Assembly: GCA_947178165.1 (NCBI GenBank)
Contig: CAMWXH010000021.1
Span: 1 to 34,471 of the forward strand
Direction: 5' to 3'
From: an uncultured Porphyromonadaceae bacterium
GTDB lineage: Bacteria > Bacteroidota > Bacteroidia > Bacteroidales > Muribaculaceae
DNA length: 34,471 bases
The translations under genes were made by a program, and so were the position numbers. How positions within the stretch are numbered: position 1 is the stretch's first letter; the number at the start of each line of letters is the position of its first letter. This document shows positions 32,981 through 34,471 of this stretch, one piece after another. Below the pieces are notes generated by a model that was not told where the DNA came from, made no database searches, and worked only from the letters and a program-made list of their open reading frames with translations.

Positions 32981-33013
32981 TAAAAAAGGCACATCGCTAA
33001 AAACGATGTGCCT
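32981..33013 (-). terminator. intrinsic terminator of nuoN
   Basis: AGGCACATCG (32987-32996) pairs with CGATGTGCCT (33004-33013), loop 7 nt. On the minus strand it is followed by TTTTTT from the A-run at 32982-32987. It ends the nuo transcript. Confidence 0.88.
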
Positions 33014-33046
33014 CTTAAGATATAGATTTGTCTTATATCCCCCGAT

Positions 33047-34471
33047 TTATATCAAGAGTCCATAAGCTGTCTTTACAGCATCATAGCAGTAATCGTAGAT
33101 GTAAGGAACAAGACCGAAGAATACGATGCCTGCAACACATAACCAAAGAGCTATCCTTTCGCCTGTCGAACTTCTGAATGCTTCAACCTTAGCATCACCA
33201 GGCTTGATCCAGATGGCTTTCACAACGAGGAGATAGTAGTAAAGCGAAATGATTGTATTGATAAGCGCTACAAGAACGAGCATATAAAGCGCCATCGAGC
33301 CGGTTGAAGTGACAGATGTGAAGATAAGGATCTTGCTGAAGAATCCTGCGAAGGGAGGGATACCTGCCAAAGAGAACATTGCAAGAGTCATTGCAAATGA
33401 TAACCAGGGATTGGTTTTGTGAAGACCGTCGTAATCATCCATGCTCAGCTTCCCTGTCTTATTTTCGATTGCAGAGATCACGGCAAACGCGCCGAGGTTA
33501 CTTACGATATAGACAAAGATGTAGAACATCATTGATGCCAATCCGAAGTTTCCTGCCATCACACCAAGCATGATGTAACCTGCCTGCGAGATTGAAGAGA
33601 AAGCCATGAATCGCTTCATATTCTTCTGACGCATTGCAAAAAGGTTTCCGACAGTGATTGTAAGGATAATCACTGCGTACATCATCCACTCCCAAAGGTC
33701 GCTATAAACTGCACCGAACACCTGAACGAAGATGATGAAGAATGCGTAAGCGGCCGCGCCCTTTGAAACAACCGAAAGATAGCTGGTGATAGCCGTCGGA
33801 GCACCCTGATAAACGTCAGCAGTCCAAAGATGGAAAGGAACCAGCGAGAGCTTGAAGCCAATACCTGCAATAAGGAATGCCAAACCTACAATAAGAAGTC
33901 CGCTTCTCGATCCATTGGCAATTGCCTCTGCAATGTCGCCGAAATAGAGTGAACCTCCCGACAGAGCATAAATGTAAGAGAGACCGGCCATCAATATTGC
34001 AGAAGAGAATACCGCTGTCAGAATATACTTAACAGCCGCTTCGTGGCTTTCATAATGCTTCTTGTTGAATGCAACCAAGGCTGCAAGAGGAAGCGATGCT
34101 GATTCAAGACCGATGATGAAAAGAAGGAAGTGACGGGCTGAAATCATAAGATACATACCGAAAAGCGTCACAAGAATCAACTCGTAGAATTCACCTTTGC
34201 GGATTGCCACTTCATCACTTTCCGTCCATTTGGCCGACTGAAGGAACACTATAAACACACCAATATTCAATATCGCTTTCATAGCCTTGCAGGCAGTGTC
34301 ATCAACATACATTCCGCCGAAAATAGCCTCTCCGGAGGAGGGTATCAGCCAGATTGCAACGGTTGCAAGACCGAATAATATGGTTGTGAAGGGGGTCAGC
34401 ATCTTTTTCTGTCCCTCTCCGCAGAATGTGTCAAACAGAAAGACGATAAGGAACAGACCCAGAATTATGAG
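33047..34471 (-). CDS. nuoN: NADH-quinone oxidoreductase subunit N, 5' end beyond the window
   Basis: This proton-pumping antiporter-like subunit belongs to the membrane arm of complex I. The visible 474 residues include LFIIGLESASLPLAAL, VKYILTAVFSSAILMAGLSY, GFKLSLVPFHLWTADVYQGA (signature of NuoL/M/N subunits), SSISQAGYIMLGVMAG and AGIPPFAGFFSKILIF. The first in-frame ATG is at 34402, but the frame stays open to the edge and codes LIILGLFLIVFLFDTFCGEG just before it, a typical membrane helix and loop of NuoN. So the gene starts outside the window and the ATG at 34402 is internal. About 13-14 TM helices are expected. As nuoN is usually the last nuo gene, a nuo operon probably lies to the right. 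Confidence 0.95.
   Translation of the reverse strand, partial: LIILGLFLIVFLFDTFCGEGQKKMLTPFTTILFGLATVAIWLIPSSGEAIFGGMYVDDTACKAMKAILNIGVFIVFLQSAKWTESDEVAIRKGEFYELILVTLFGMYLMISARHFLLFIIGLESASLPLAALVAFNKKHYESHEAAVKYILTAVFSSAILMAGLSYIYALSGGSLYFGDIAEAIANGSRSGLLIVGLAFLIAGIGFKLSLVPFHLWTADVYQGAPTAITSYLSVVSKGAAAYAFFIIFVQVFGAVYSDLWEWMMYAVIILTITVGNLFAMRQKNMKRFMAFSSISQAGYIMLGVMAGNFGLASMMFYIFVYIVSNLGAFAVISAIENKTGKLSMDDYDGLHKTNPWLSFAMTLAMFSLAGIPPFAGFFSKILIFTSVTSTGSMALYMLVLVALINTIISLYYYLLVVKAIWIKPGDAKVEAFRSSTGERIALWLCVAGIVFFGLVPYIYDYCYDAVKTAYGLLI

Noticed and set aside
1-34471. Search for mobile elements, CRISPR arrays, toxin-antitoxin pairs and defence genes
   Set aside because: No transposase, integrase, phage protein, regularly spaced repeats or nuclease-helicase defence set is visible; the tRNA at the left edge shows no attached integrase or duplicated 3' end nearby.

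Overview
The window is a chromosomal core segment from a member of the Bacteroidota, most likely Bacteroidales and perhaps a Muribaculaceae-like gut lineage. Four things point there. Promoters match the Bacteroidetes pattern (TTTG, a 19-21 nt spacer, then TAnnTTTG) and Shine-Dalgarno sites are scarce. Families largely restricted to the phylum are present (DUF4492 beside cydAB, DUF4494, the Bacteroidetes DUF349 protein). There is a Bacteroidetes-type glycogen cluster. A 29-residue basic ribosomal-type protein lies between HU and RNase G. The genus is inference. I see no insertion sequence, prophage, integrase, CRISPR array or defence system.

Layout. 1-54: 3' part of an initiator tRNA, then a terminator. 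131-787: RluA-type pseudouridine synthase. 889-4496 (-): transketolase and a sugar-type MFS transporter. 4568-5679 (-): DUF4494 protein and a YggS-type PLP-binding protein. 5887-8914 (+): DUF4492-cydA-cydB, a cytochrome bd oxidase operon. 9035-11565 (+): a pair of short chromate-transporter halves followed by folC. 11627-13812 (-): HU, the 29-aa protein and RNase G. 14012-15204 (-): a DJ-1-like protein and a YigZ-like protein. 15380-16390 (+): lipoprotein ApbE. 16450-20831 (-): Sel1-repeat protein, serB and a patatin/beta-barrel protein. 20951-22816 (-): DUF349 protein. 23030-24258 (-): a small unknown protein and an exported cyclophilin. 24425-25904 (+): cytidylate-kinase-like protein and a DUF308-like membrane protein. 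About 25946-26330 (+): RNase P RNA, missed by any ORF search. 26422-27855 (+): YihY/BrkB membrane protein. 27929-32684 (-): glycogen debranching enzyme, GT4 glycosyltransferase and GH57 enzyme. 33047 to the right edge (-): nuoN, cut off at its 5' end.

How the genes fit together. Most units are housekeeping: respiration (cydAB, nuoN), carbon metabolism (tkt, glycogen cluster), RNA processing (RNase P RNA, RNase G, pseudouridine synthase), folate and serine synthesis, and envelope proteins. Many units end in clear hairpin terminators, several of them shared by convergent genes.

No convincing new multi-gene system is visible. The points most worth a second look are small: a spacerless 54-bp perfect palindrome at 27859-27912; a terminator-like hairpin just before RNase G; a 34-bp inverted repeat upstream of the MFS gene; the single-TM DUF4492 protein as a possible oxidase subunit; a histone-H1-like basic tail on the GH57 enzyme; and a base change in a conserved element of the RNase P RNA.
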